Shown here: in pieces, positions 39,801 through 47,700 of the stretch
Position numbering within the stretch: the first letter of the stretch is position 1
Layout of the letters: each line of letters begins with the position of its first letter
Origin: Cyanoderma ruficeps
Lineage: Eukaryota; Chordata; Aves; Passeriformes; Timaliidae
Assembly (NCBI GenBank): GCA_008694505.1
Contig: VZDJ01000623.1
Location: 3,096,442-3,160,441, forward strand
Direction of reading: 5' to 3'
Length of the DNA stretch: 64,000 nt
Translations under genes and position numbers: made by a program
The notes under the pieces: model-generated
The model's input: only the letters and a program-made list of their open reading frames with translations
Databases searched by the model: none
What the model was told of the DNA's origin: nothing

Positions 39801-40728
39801 GATAAATCCCCAACCACAATAAATCCCTTGGGGTGGGAAGTCCACCTGTTAAAATGCCTACCAGCGTCTGTATCTTTTTTCCCCTTTAATTAAAGAAAAC
39901 AACAACAACAAGACTGAAACACAGAGCTGTGCTTCTTGCCCGACATGAATTCAAATATTTCTCCCCTCACGATCCCTTTTAAAATATCCTCTTTTCCAAA
40001 AGCAAACACACCCCGAGCGAACAAGTTACACGCCAGCGGCTCTCCCTTGCCCACGTACAATTAATTACCTGCGTGGATTTTTAATAAAGCAATCTCGATT
40101 CAGCTTTTCTTTGAAATACGCGGATGTACACAGCCGAGGAGAGGAAAAAAAACACCCCAAATACAATAAATCCACAAGAGTTGAATACTAAGGAGGTCTG
40201 TCGCTGCTCAAGTGTCATTATTTTTTGCTCGCTTCCCGATTTTACCTTTTCTCCCCCCCGCCCAAGCAGGATTTACCACGAAACACGATCCAACTTTATT
40301 TTGTGCAAGGTCTGCTTGGAAAAAAACAACACGTCCACCTGAGGTGGTGGGGGGGNNNNNNNNNNNNNNNNNNNNNNNNNNNNNNNNNNNNNNNNNNNNN
40401 NNNNNNNNNNNNNNNNNNNNNNNNNNNNNNNNNNNNNNNNNNNNNNNNNNNNNNNNNNNNNNNNNNNNNAAAGAAAGAAAGAAAGAAAGAAAGAAAGGCG
40501 TGCAATGATTTCGGGGAGTTCAGGCAGAGGATTGCGGAGTTCAATAACAGAGCCGGGAGGGAGCGGCGGCCCGGGGGCGCCGGCGTTTCATAACGCCCCG
40601 CTCCCCCCGGGGCAAAAGTCGGGGCTGCCCACGGCCAGCGAACAAAGCCCGGCCGCCCTCGCCTTACCTTCGTTGACCAGTTTAAAGCTTTGGGATTTCC
40701 TGCTCCTCTTCCTCTGGGCGAACTCCAT
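675..40728 (-). CDS. BEND7: BEND7, BEN domain-containing protein 7 (whole gene, 7 firm + 1 candidate coding exon)
   Basis: BEN-domain proteins bind DNA or chromatin partners and mostly act as nuclear transcription regulators; BEND7 itself is little characterised. The minus-strand exons join in phase into a 435-residue product if the candidate last exon is right. In order: a basic N-terminus (RKRSRK near residues 6-11), an acidic/polar region (exons 2-3), a Cys-rich CCTCNC motif (162-167) followed by a short Leu-rich helix (170-189), a nuclear-localisation-like RKRNKKRK (212-219), and the BEN domain (about 287-390, exons 6-7). Every junction from exon 1 to exon 7 has GT-AG sites and keeps frame (phases 1,1,1,1,0,1). 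The start at 40728 sits in a strong Kozak context (gcaccATGG) inside a CpG island. The exon series and the neighbour PRPF18 match the human locus from memory. Identity is firm; the C-terminal end is inference. Confidence 0.93.
1731..1950 (-). mobile_element. CR1 LINE fragment (3' end)
   Basis: The plus strand reads as the complement of a CR1 3' end: ATCACAGAATAATTTGGGTT, a 'ACCTTAAAGGTCA' block, 'CCAGTCCAACC', 'TCCAGGGATGGGGCATCCA', and 'CTTATATCTAATCTAAATC'. Diverged and 5'-truncated, as is usual for avian CR1. Confidence 0.9.
4347..4445 (-). mobile_element. CR1 LINE fragment (short 3' end)
   Basis: About 100 bp: 'ACAGAATCATAGGCTGTCCT', 'GAGTTGGAAGGGATCC', 'CCAAGTCCAACTCCTGGCCC', 'AATCCCACC'. 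This is the very 3' tail of a CR1 subfamily different from the 1.7-kb copy. Confidence 0.85.
8897..9016 (-). CDS. BEND7: BEND7 coding exon 7 (BEN domain, second part)
   Basis: 120 bp, phase 1 in and out. Acceptor ...ttttatttcag, donor GGCTCAG|gtatgt. It encodes [20 protein letters not shown] then [20 protein letters not shown], the C-terminal helices of the BEN domain. A second AG nine bases inside (tttacag at 9008-9014) would shift the frame, so the acceptor at 9017-9018 is preferred. The frame is open at the donor, so at least one more exon is needed. Confidence 0.94.
10222..10302. repeat. 27-bp unit repeated three times
   Basis: Three exact, head-to-tail copies of a 27-bp unit beginning TCTGAATCCATATGGTACCT. 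Copies are identical, so the expansion is recent or recently homogenised. Inside BEND7 intron 6. Confidence 0.97.
10482..11463 (-). mobile_element. Long CR1 LINE copy with decayed ORF2 C-terminus
   Basis: Nearly 1 kb. The plus strand begins with the CR1 tail complement ('CATAGACTGGTTTGAATTTA', 'CATCTAGTCCAACCCC', 'TTCAGGGATGGAGCATGCAC'), then the region complementary to the end of CR1 ORF2. On the minus strand (about 11275-11100) the translation [13 protein letters not shown]...[11 protein letters not shown]...[14 protein letters not shown] is the typical CR1 reverse-transcriptase C-terminal segment; it then breaks by frameshifts. A 14-A run at 10687-10700 is internal. 5'-truncated, not functional. 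Confidence 0.93.
12685..13035 (-). mobile_element. Old CR1 LINE fragment
   Basis: Diverged CR1-like sequence: 'AGCCTGCTGCTCAAAGCATG', 'TTTTCAGGGATGGAGATCC', 'AATGCTTTTCCTTATC', and 'TCTCTCAGCCTCCCCTCAT' occur in the order expected for an inverted CR1 3' region. Confidence 0.7.
13939..14164 (-). CDS. BEND7: BEND7 coding exon 6 (BEN domain, first part)
   Basis: 226 bp, phase 0 in and phase 1 out. Acceptor ...ttttggtag, donor AAAAG|gtatgt. It encodes [20 protein letters not shown] and then the core of the BEN domain: [20 protein letters not shown], a basic KRKRG loop, and [10 protein letters not shown]. The F-R-K-L-V...FF pattern is the conserved helix of BEN domains. Confidence 0.96.
14165..19025 (-). 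other. BEND7 intron 5
   Basis: About 4.9 kb. One CR1 copy at 15.9-16.4 kb. Near 16.97 kb a short imperfect duplication of 'AACAACAAAATAA'. No other gene or RNA signature seen. Confidence 0.6.
15930..16450 (-). mobile_element. CR1 LINE fragment (about 0.5 kb)
   Basis: Clear inverted CR1: 'GAAAAGTTTAGGTTGGAAAA', 'TTCAGGGATGGTGACTGCCA', 'TTTTTCCTAATATCCAAAAT', 'CTTGAGGCCATTTCCTCTTG', 'GAGAAGAGACCGACTCCC', then the segment with 'CTCTTCTCTGGACACACTCC' and 'GAAGTGAGGCCTCACCAG'. Same family as the fragments at 52.1 and 52.6 kb. Confidence 0.95.
19026..19291 (-). CDS. BEND7: BEND7 coding exon 5 (basic NLS-like region)
   Basis: 266 bp, phase 1 in and phase 0 out. Acceptor ...tttcattcag, donor TCAGAT|gtaagt-like (gtaag). 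It encodes [18 protein letters not shown], then [13 protein letters not shown] (an NLS-like basic cluster), then a Lys/Glu/Pro-rich linker ending [11 protein letters not shown]. The switch to phase 0 here agrees with the next exon starting CCA GAA. Confidence 0.94.
19292..21734 (-). other. BEND7 intron 4
   Basis: About 2.4 kb, AT-rich. Contains a CR1 tail close to exon 4 (separate entry); otherwise nothing recognised. Confidence 0.6.
21597..21700 (-). mobile_element. CR1 LINE tail next to BEND7 exon 4
   Basis: 'GATCACAGAATCATAGAACA', 'GTTTGGAAGGGACCTCCAAA', 'CATCTTGTCCAACAGCC'. About 100 bp, in the same orientation as BEND7 transcription, ending some 35 bp downstream of the exon 4 donor site. 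Confidence 0.92.
21735..21857 (-). CDS. BEND7: BEND7 coding exon 4 (Cys motif and Leu-rich helix)
   Basis: 123 bp, phase 1 in and out. Acceptor ...tctctttcag, donor CAAGCAG|gtacag. It encodes a CCTCNC motif followed by [20 protein letters not shown], which has heptad-like Leu/Ile/Met spacing and may form a short coiled coil for self-association (inference). A CR1 fragment begins only about 20-35 bp downstream of the donor. Confidence 0.95.
21858..27590 (-). other. BEND7 intron 3
   Basis: About 5.7 kb. A (CA)-rich run near 22208-22222 and a probable LTR near 25.5-25.75 kb. No supported genes. Confidence 0.6.
25515..25746 (+). mobile_element. Probable solo LTR of an avian endogenous retrovirus
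   Basis: The segment has LTR architecture: a TATA-like box (CTTATAAAAG, about 25585), a polyadenylation signal AATAAA about 100 bp later (about 25683), and a terminal region 'TCTGTCTAGCCTCTGGTCTA' and 'GGTAGCCTCTCCAGGCATCA', typical of U5 ends of avian ERV LTRs as I remember them. The right end is set at CA (25745-25746); the left end is uncertain and no target-site duplication was found. No internal retroviral genes are seen, so it is probably a solo or fragmentary LTR. Confidence 0.55.
27591..27890 (-). CDS. BEND7: BEND7 coding exon 3
   Basis: 300 bp, phase 1 in and out. Acceptor ...ttttcattag, donor AATG|gtatga. It begins [20 protein letters not shown], a short amphipathic helix, and continues into a polar, Pro/Ser/Gln-rich low-complexity stretch (about residues 80-148) probably disordered. 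Local GC content is higher than the flanking introns, as expected for coding sequence. Confidence 0.94.
27891..36808 (-). other. BEND7 intron 2
   Basis: About 8.9 kb, strongly AT-rich, with one GC-rich patch at 29.1-29.45 kb. No CR1 or LTR recognised. A few TAATTA/AATAAA-rich stretches could be conserved regulatory sequence but this cannot be shown from one sequence. Confidence 0.55.
29140..29460. other. GC-rich, CpG-containing patch in BEND7 intron 2
   Basis: In an AT-rich intron this 300-bp stretch carries roughly ten CpG dinucleotides and SP1-like boxes (GCCCGCCCCG, GGGCGG). It lies 1.25 kb upstream, in transcription direction, of BEND7 exon 3, so it could be an alternative promoter or enhancer (inference). 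Confidence 0.4.
36809..36892 (-). CDS. BEND7: BEND7 coding exon 2
   Basis: 84 bp, phase 1 in and phase 1 out. Acceptor ...cattccag, donor TTTAG|gtatgt. It encodes [10 protein letters not shown] followed by [18 protein letters not shown], a segment I recognise from vertebrate BEND7. No known domain. Confidence 0.93.
   Translation of the reverse strand: MTIMRCIRSLTTAMMLMGRPKKHNQFF
40356..40469. other. Assembly gap (114 N)
   Basis: A run of 114 N bases preceded by a G-run (GGTGGTGGGGGGG) and followed by (AAAG)n. The real length is unknown. Confidence 1.
40470..40497. repeat. (AAAG)n microsatellite
   Basis: About seven tandem AAAG units directly abutting the gap; the repeat probably extends into the unsequenced bases and may have caused the gap. 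Confidence 0.97.
40668..40728 (-). CDS. BEND7: BEND7 coding exon 1 (start codon)
   Basis: 61 bp. It encodes [20 protein letters not shown] plus the first base of an Asp codon, then donor GAAG|gtaagg. The ATG lies in gcaccATGG, a strong Kozak context. The basic RKRSRK stretch could serve as a nuclear signal. The reading frame stays open upstream to an ATG at 41175, so an N-terminally extended form cannot be excluded. Confidence 0.93.
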
Positions 40729-41137
40729 GGTGCGGGCAGGAAGGAGCGGGGCGGACACAGGACCGAGCTCCGTCCCTCCGATCAGCAATACACGCGGGGG
40801 TTGGGAGAGACGGCGGCTCCGGCGGCGAATAAAGGGATCCGGGACAAGTTGGCTCCGGTCTCCCCCCCGCTCCCGCCCCGAACTTTGAGGGAAAGCGGGG
40901 TGCGGCGGGGGGAGCCCCGCGGGGGCGATGCCGCCGCCTTCCCCCCCGCCGGCTGCGCGGCCGCGGCCCGGCGGCGAAGGGCGGCCCGCAATGGCTTCGC
41001 CGCCGGCGCCGGGACCCCGGTGCCACCTGCTGGGGGAAGGAAGGCGGCGGTTCCGCCGGCCGGGAGCCGCCGCCACCCCGGGGCCGGCCCGCCGCCACTC
41101 GGCCCCGCCACGGGCTGAGGGCGAGGGGCTGAGGGGT

Positions 41138-41148
41138 AGCGCCATTTT
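41138..41148 (-). promoter_or_regulatory. YY1-like site upstream of BEND7
   Basis: Minus strand AAAATGGCGCT matches the YY1 core (ATGGCG preceded by A-rich bases). YY1 sites of this orientation are commonly within or just after the transcription start, so the BEND7 TSS may lie near 41.15 kb (inference). Confidence 0.5.
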
Positions 41149-41472
41149 GTGTCCCCCTCCCGCCGCGCGTCTCACACACGGGCACCGGCGCTGCCCGCTC
41201 AGCCCCGCGGTGCTGCCCGCGGCTCTCCTCAGGGGCTGAGCGGCGGGAACTCCTCGTGTTTAGCGGGACCGGGCCAGGGCCGGCGCGGAGGGGGTTGAAG
41301 TTGGCGTGCGGAAGTGGGTAAACCTCAGGAACTGATGGCAACACCTGTTTGTTGCCGTGTTTTACAGGGATTATCGCAGCGATGTGTCCGCTGGTGTCAT
41401 GGACCGAGGCCTGGAGAAGAGCGCCGAGCCGCCAGCTGGGCTGAGGGATGTTGAGCTCTGCCAAACCTGAAC

Positions 41473-41534
41473 CGCCTTAGCAAGAGGAAGACAGTCCCTC
41501 AGCCAAAAACTGGATCGCCTTAGCAAGAGGAAGA
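41473..41534. repeat. Direct repeat, 19 bp exact, 43-bp period
   Basis: CGCCTTAGCAAGAGGAAGA occurs at 41473-41491 and again at 41516-41534, just outside the BEND7 CpG island. Confidence 0.95.
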
Positions 41535-41724
41535 GAGTCTCGGCTTTCCAGAGGAGCGAGATTTAGGGCGTCTGGCAACCATCCCGACGGTCACCGTGAG
41601 GTCACTGCAGCCATACGGCTGGCCCAAACACAGCTGAAATTAGTGCTTTGATTTATTCACCACTTGACGCCTTCAGCCACACTTCCAGTTCGCTCACTGT
41701 GGTAAATTCACTGAGGGTGGAGTG

Positions 41725-41744
41725 TTTTTTTTTTTTTTTTTTTT
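41725..41744. repeat. Poly(T) tract, 20 T
   Basis: Uninterrupted T run followed by ACAG. It resembles a splice-acceptor tract but no exon follows that I can support. Confidence 0.9.
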
Positions 41745-44700
41745 ACAGCCGAGAGTGCTTTTGCCTGTTGCCTGTAGAGAAAGGACCCAGGCGTTTACAG
41801 TTATGACTACTGATAACTGCAAACACAGCTCTGATCATCATCTTGTGTTTTACATGTAGTCAGACTGTGTTGTGACAAGGAGAAGACTATGTGATACTTG
41901 CATACGCCTACTTGAACAGATGCAAATGCAGATCTTGCCTTGGTCTTCTGAGAGTACCCAGGAGAATCCCATTAGCTCCAGTAATATTGACCGACCCTAT
42001 CACTTGGAATAATGACATAAAATGAGCAGGAGGGAAGCAAATTGAATACTAACAGTAGTGATTTGTATCCTAACGGTGTGCATAGACTTAGTCAGACCTG
42101 AATTCTTCAGTGCAAGGTGCCATCCAGACACCACACAGAGGGTATGCGTGGTTCTGAAAAGCAAAATTGGGAAATAGCCTTAATGGTGAAGCAATATCAG
42201 AAAATATGCCTAATGGTAAAATTTATTATATGATGGAAAATTAAATTCACGAGGGAGGTTATGGAAACCTCACAGATTGGGTAGGGGTGTAATTTTCTAT
42301 TAAATTGCTAAGTGGAAAATCCCAGAGGCAATCAATATGCTACTTTTGGAATTTTCCTAAATTTCTCTGTAAGACTTTGTGAAAGGAAACTGGGCTAACG
42401 TACTATTTAAAATCCTGCATTACATATTTTTGGGAGGATGCTGAAGCAGCAAAGGTAGATGGATGTCATATGCTGTTTGCTGGATTTTGTGGGTCCAATT
42501 AATCTCTAGTACAGTGCAGTGAAGTTGGGTCTGAAATGCAGCAGCAGTGTGCCTAAATCTTTCCCTACAAAAAGATTATTTTCCCTTTCCTTTTTTTTTC
42601 CCCCTCCCCAAACAGTCTGCTGATTCCTGTCTGCTAACTAACTTTATTTATAGGACTTAGAGCATTTCTGAAACTGTTGTGTTTGACTCTCATCCTTCCT
42701 GGGACAATAGGAGAATTTTTATAAAGCATAAGGCCCTTATTTACAGTTCAGCTCACATGATGAGCTTTATCCTGCATTTGCCAAAGGAATGTGCTACAAA
42801 ATCTTTTCTGTTTTCCTCTGTTACTCAATTTTGTAAAACATTTTGGGGTATAATTTATGAAAAAGTGATGGCAGTATTTTATCAGCTGCTCTCTTACTAG
42901 TTTTAGTTCTTCCTTCCCTGTGCTGATATTTTGCTTAAAGGGACACTCGTGGTTGTAAATAACATTTCAGTCTGGGCAGTGCAGCTTCCAATAATGTTTT
43001 ACAAGAGTTAGCACATCCTTTTTTTCACTGGTATTTCTCATTTTCCTTTTTGTGAATTAGAGAGATCCATCCTTTTCATGCAGAATAAGCCTGACCCTCA
43101 AGCTAACCTAATTGTGGTCATTCAGATGAATAAATCTTGCAGCCTTCATTTCTGAAAGTATGAGCCAGTGTGGATACCATGGCCCTGATCCTGCCATCTC
43201 ATCTACATAAAAGTGAATTAGAATCTAGGACAAGGTGACTTTAGGTCAAAGTCTTGTAGTTATCCACACAACATGTAGGAGGATCCGGTAGCTGGAAACA
43301 GTTTTCTGTCCTGCATTTCTGGTGTTTCTCAGCTGGGACTTAGAAAAAAACTACACAAACTCAAAGGCTCCCATGTACAGGGAGCTGTGAGCCTGTTGTT
43401 GGGCATTTTGGGGTGGGCATCCTAAAACTGTGACTGGGATCATCTGCTCGTTTGTCACAGGCCACCATTGCATTATTCCAGCTGGAGAAATGTAGAGATG
43501 AAAGTCCTCTTTATCCCATTAGAATAGCTGCCTTGTGTCACCCTGGATAGTCACTGCCTGCATTGGCTGTGGCAGCCAAGTCACTTAGGATAAAGTGCAC
43601 ACTGGCTCTGGGGGGCAGACAGCTTTTAATTTCATCTTTTATTTCAGTTTCTATCTTGGTATCATGTTGTTATTATTACATATTAAGAACCCATAGGTCC
43701 TTTTTTTTCTGGGGAAAATATGAAAAATTCTGAACATTTTGTATCTATTCATGAATGGTTTCAAAGTATTTCCTCAAACCATTAACTGAGTAACGTGTTT
43801 TTCAAAATGCCATGAAATTAGCCAACTAAATGAGGGCTTTATCTTGCAACATGTCCCAAGTCAGTATGATCATCCCTGATTATTTCTTAGTTAACACTTT
43901 GTTATGCTTCAAGTTACTTTAAAATATCCTCTCCCCATTCTAACGGATGGTATTTTTTCCAACAATTTTCTGATGTGTAAAATACTTTTCTTTTTCATTT
44001 CAGATCATGAGCTAACTGATTAAATATAATTAATCTAATAAAATTTCAGTATTAACAGCAGCAGTGCCCTTCACACAGGATGTCTCAGATTTTTTCTTTG
44101 TTTCCAGGTGTGTCCAGTTCATTATACTATTTTATTATTCAGAAGGATGGAATAGGACAAAGATGACCAAAGAGTCCTAGAGCTGAGGAGAATTAAGTAA
44201 GTGTACTAAGAACCCCTTCGGCTTTTCAGTTGGAAAAATTATACTGGAGAAAGTCTCATAAACTCAGTGATTTGATCTGAGGCTTTAAGTCTAATGTCAA
44301 GGAATTCATGTGAGGCCGTGTTAAGTGGGAAGAGGCTGCTGACTGTCATATTAATAGCACCATGATTACCACTTATCTTGGAGCCTGACCAGGTTCCATG
44401 TGGTATTAGGAAGCAGGAGAAGGGTGAAGAGGTAAATTGGAGACCAGGAGCTGCACAGGTGACAGGTTAATAGGTGAGCTATTTTGGTTAGTTATATGTA
44501 ATGAATGGCACAGAGGATTTTATACACTGTAGTAGTGTTTCCCGTGGTGGTTTTTTGGTCATATGACGTGTGGGCAGTACTCAGCCCCCAGGCTGACAAT
44601 AGGCCACGTTGTGCTGTGCCGTCTCACTACAAACCTTCCCTTTCAGCAGGCTCTCAGGCTGGCATATCCAAGGACTGGGTCATTAGAGGGGAAGGTGTCT

Positions 44701-47700
44701 GGATGTCCCGAAGAATTCTGAAATCAGGTGGTTTAACTTGTTTTCCAATCCTCTATAAGTTTTTCCTATAAGTTTTTACCATTTGAGTTACAGTACTTGA
44801 CATTTCATGTCTCTGTCCTTACACTCTTTTTCTATTGAACACAGTTTTGAAATACTTTCTTGTCCATTCTACTGCTTGTTAATCTTTCTCATATAAATTT
44901 TAAAGAAAAGCATTAAGGGCAGAGCAATGTTTTCATCTGTTTGCCAGCCCAGGAAGACCAAAACATTCCAGAACTGTTTCAACAATAAAGAATATAACTG
45001 AATCTATCTACAAAGTGTTCTTTGTGTTCTTTGTGTGTCACAAACCCTCTGAATATTTCCATATCAGAATGCAAACCCCCCTTTTGACTGTAAGGCTGGA
45101 CTTTTCCTCCCCTCTGTGAATTTATGTACAGCTTGGACTAAGGTTGCAAGGAAGGGCATTGCATTCTAAGAGTCCTTGATGGTCATCCACTCTGATCCAA
45201 TACTTGTGGGATAATTAGATATTAAGGTATTAAGTCTTCCCAGGACAAACCAGTGTTTGGATTTGGATTCTGGGAGAAGTGGAGAGGAGACCAAGGTGTC
45301 TAAGCAACAGATGTGGTTGAAGGATGAAGAAGAAAAGGTCTCAACAATGCTCTGTTTTATGAAAGAGGATGTGGAAGGGTAAAAGAAATTTGCCCATATA
45401 CATGGACATCCTCTGCTTCTCTGCAACATGGAGAAACCACAAGCTGAACTAATTTTGCCCTTATAATCCAAGTCCTTCACAGGAGTTGAGGACAATGTGA
45501 GTAGGGCTTGTTATTTTGCCCAGAAATTTGAACTATTGTGCTATATAAAGAGTAATAGTGCTTAGAAATTTTAGTCTGGATGTGTCTTTGCATCACTACC
45601 ACCTCTGCCTAAGAAACGAAATGTAAAGCCAGGCTGGTGTCCCCAGAAGGGGCACATTTGAGCTTTGGGTCATCCCAGAGTCAGTGTCACTCATGCCAGC
45701 CCAAGCTCAGCAGTCGGCAGTCCCAGCTGTGATGGATGCAGCAAGCTCAGCTCAGGGTCCAGCAGCCCAGCGAGCCCCCTGCTAGAGAGCGTTCCCAGAG
45801 GGTCGTGCTGCTAATCATTCCTCCATTTTTGTGTCAGTTGGCTTCAGCCACAGCAGCTGAAGGCAGACGTAAGAGTGCAGCGATGCAATCGCCGGAGCTA
45901 CGGATGGAAAACAAATGCAGCATCAGCTGCAGGAACAAAAGCATTTAACACCGCTAGACAGCTCCTTGAGGCTGCGGGATGAAGCCCAGGCAGCAGCCAT
46001 CCTCCTCCAAGTCCTGGCTGAGCCTGATGTGGGGATGTCACTCTGCTCCCCAGCACAGCCTCTCACTGTTTCCAGCTTGCCACAGGGACCTGCTTTCCGT
46101 GTCTCGATTCTGCCTTCATCCTCTTCCATTTCTCCTGCCACACATTAGGAAATACACTTGCTGGAAAATCAATGGGAGTTTGAAAACTAAAAGTAATGTG
46201 TGCTTTGGTATGCTACTAATCCACTTATTTGGATCCTCTTACTGCTCCTCTGGGCTGCCCTGATCCTCTCTATCAGCCCACCCAGCTGCTCTGATCTGCT
46301 CTCTAAACTTCTGTCGTGACTATATTAGCATCTCTGTCAACTCACAGGGCTGCTGCTTCAACGCCATCAATCCCCTCTCCCAATGAGAGTTTCTCTACTA
46401 AATTATAATCCCTGTAGCTCAGAATACTGATGCAAACTAAAATAAATTCATGAAAAGTTGCTGGAGCTCCTACTAAGATGTTCTATTTTCCTAAATGTTT
46501 TCCAACAGTACTTACATTTCAGGCTGGTGAAATATCTTCAGACACATTCATAACCACCTGCCTGCCTTTCAGTTCTGAGAAATAAAATTTCATTGCAAGG
46601 TACAATAGAGTTCAAAATCTACTCACACATGCACTTTTAAAAGAGAGATTATGTGAATTTTAAATCTCCGTCAGGCTGGAGACCGACAACATCTGAAAAT
46701 GGTGCTTTTATTCAGCAGTAAGATACATACAGCAGCATTTTCATTAATGTGACCCCCTTCGGATTTACCTTCAGAGATGTGTAGATACTGAAGACTCCAT
46801 CACCCATTCAATCCCTGACCTCTCTGCTGAGGCAGCCAGTGCACCTGCAAGGGCATTTTCTCTGAGATGGACACATCCTGCAGGGATCAAACTGACAACA
46901 CAGAACTATGACCATGTAGTAATAACTTTGAGAGATATCTTGCCTGTGTTAAACAGAAGCTAATGAACTCAGAAGTACAATACTTTATGCTCAACCATTT
47001 ATCTTCTATACGCATTAAAGTGGAAGAAAAATAGATGTTTTCATGTGCTTTTATACCATCCAACAAATCTATGAGGTGGTGTTTGAGTGGTGGTGTCTGT
47101 TAATACAGCTAAAATGTCTCAGACCCAAGGGATGTTAAGCGTAGACATCGCTTTGGGGAAGGTTGAAAAAAGAGACAGTTGTATGGATCTAAAACGCAGT
47201 GCATGCAGTTTGACAACCCAGTCTGCATTTGCAGGGCTTAGTCCTGTAACTGCACCTTTCCTGGAAGGACTTTGTTGTTTGGTACATGTTAGTGCAGACT
47301 GATGCTGGGAGTAAGGATGTTCAATGCTTCACATCATTTGCCCTGCACTGCTGGAGTGCTAGAAAGAACAGCTACAAAAATACCAACAACAGCAGAAAAA
47401 CAAAACCAAAACAACAAAAAAAGAGAGCATGATCATTTTCCTCCAAGATGTTTTGGATTCTTTAACAGCCACAAATGGCCACTGCTGTCAAAAAAGCGCA
47501 GTCTCCCTAGTGACATCTTGGGACCAATTCATTAGGGACTCTGATGACACAGTGCCATAAGCTGAGCTATGAATGCTGTTCCTAAAAGAACAGAATTTTC
47601 ATCAGATATCTCACATATCAGCCAGTTTGGCAATAATTAGCTGTTCTTAAATGCAAAGATTTTTAGAAGCAACAATGAGCTTTACACCACCTCAGTTTTA

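Larger units (their letters stand above)
36893..40667 (-). other. BEND7 intron 1
   Basis: About 3.8 kb. It contains the assembly gap and the AAAG microsatellite close to its 5' end. No repeats of known families and no gene recognised elsewhere. Confidence 0.6.
40540..41330 (-). promoter_or_regulatory. BEND7: CpG island, BEND7 promoter and 5' UTR
   Basis: Very GC-rich, CpG-dense DNA surrounds the BEND7 start codon and reaches about 600 bp upstream. It includes a YY1-type box on the minus strand (AAAATGGCGCT, 41138-41148) and an ETS-type GCGGAAGTG at 41308-41316. No TATA box is evident, as usual for CpG-island promoters. The exact transcription start cannot be read from the sequence. Confidence 0.85.

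Noticed and set aside
40682..41464. 260-codon minus-strand open frame over the CpG island
   Set aside because: It is out of frame with BEND7 exon 1, is Pro/Arg/Gly-rich and arises from GC-rich DNA that lacks stop codons.
41725..41750. Poly(T)-ACAG as a splice acceptor for a plus-strand transcript
   Set aside because: No coding or donor-bounded exon follows; a T-run ending in ACAG is expected by chance in this composition.
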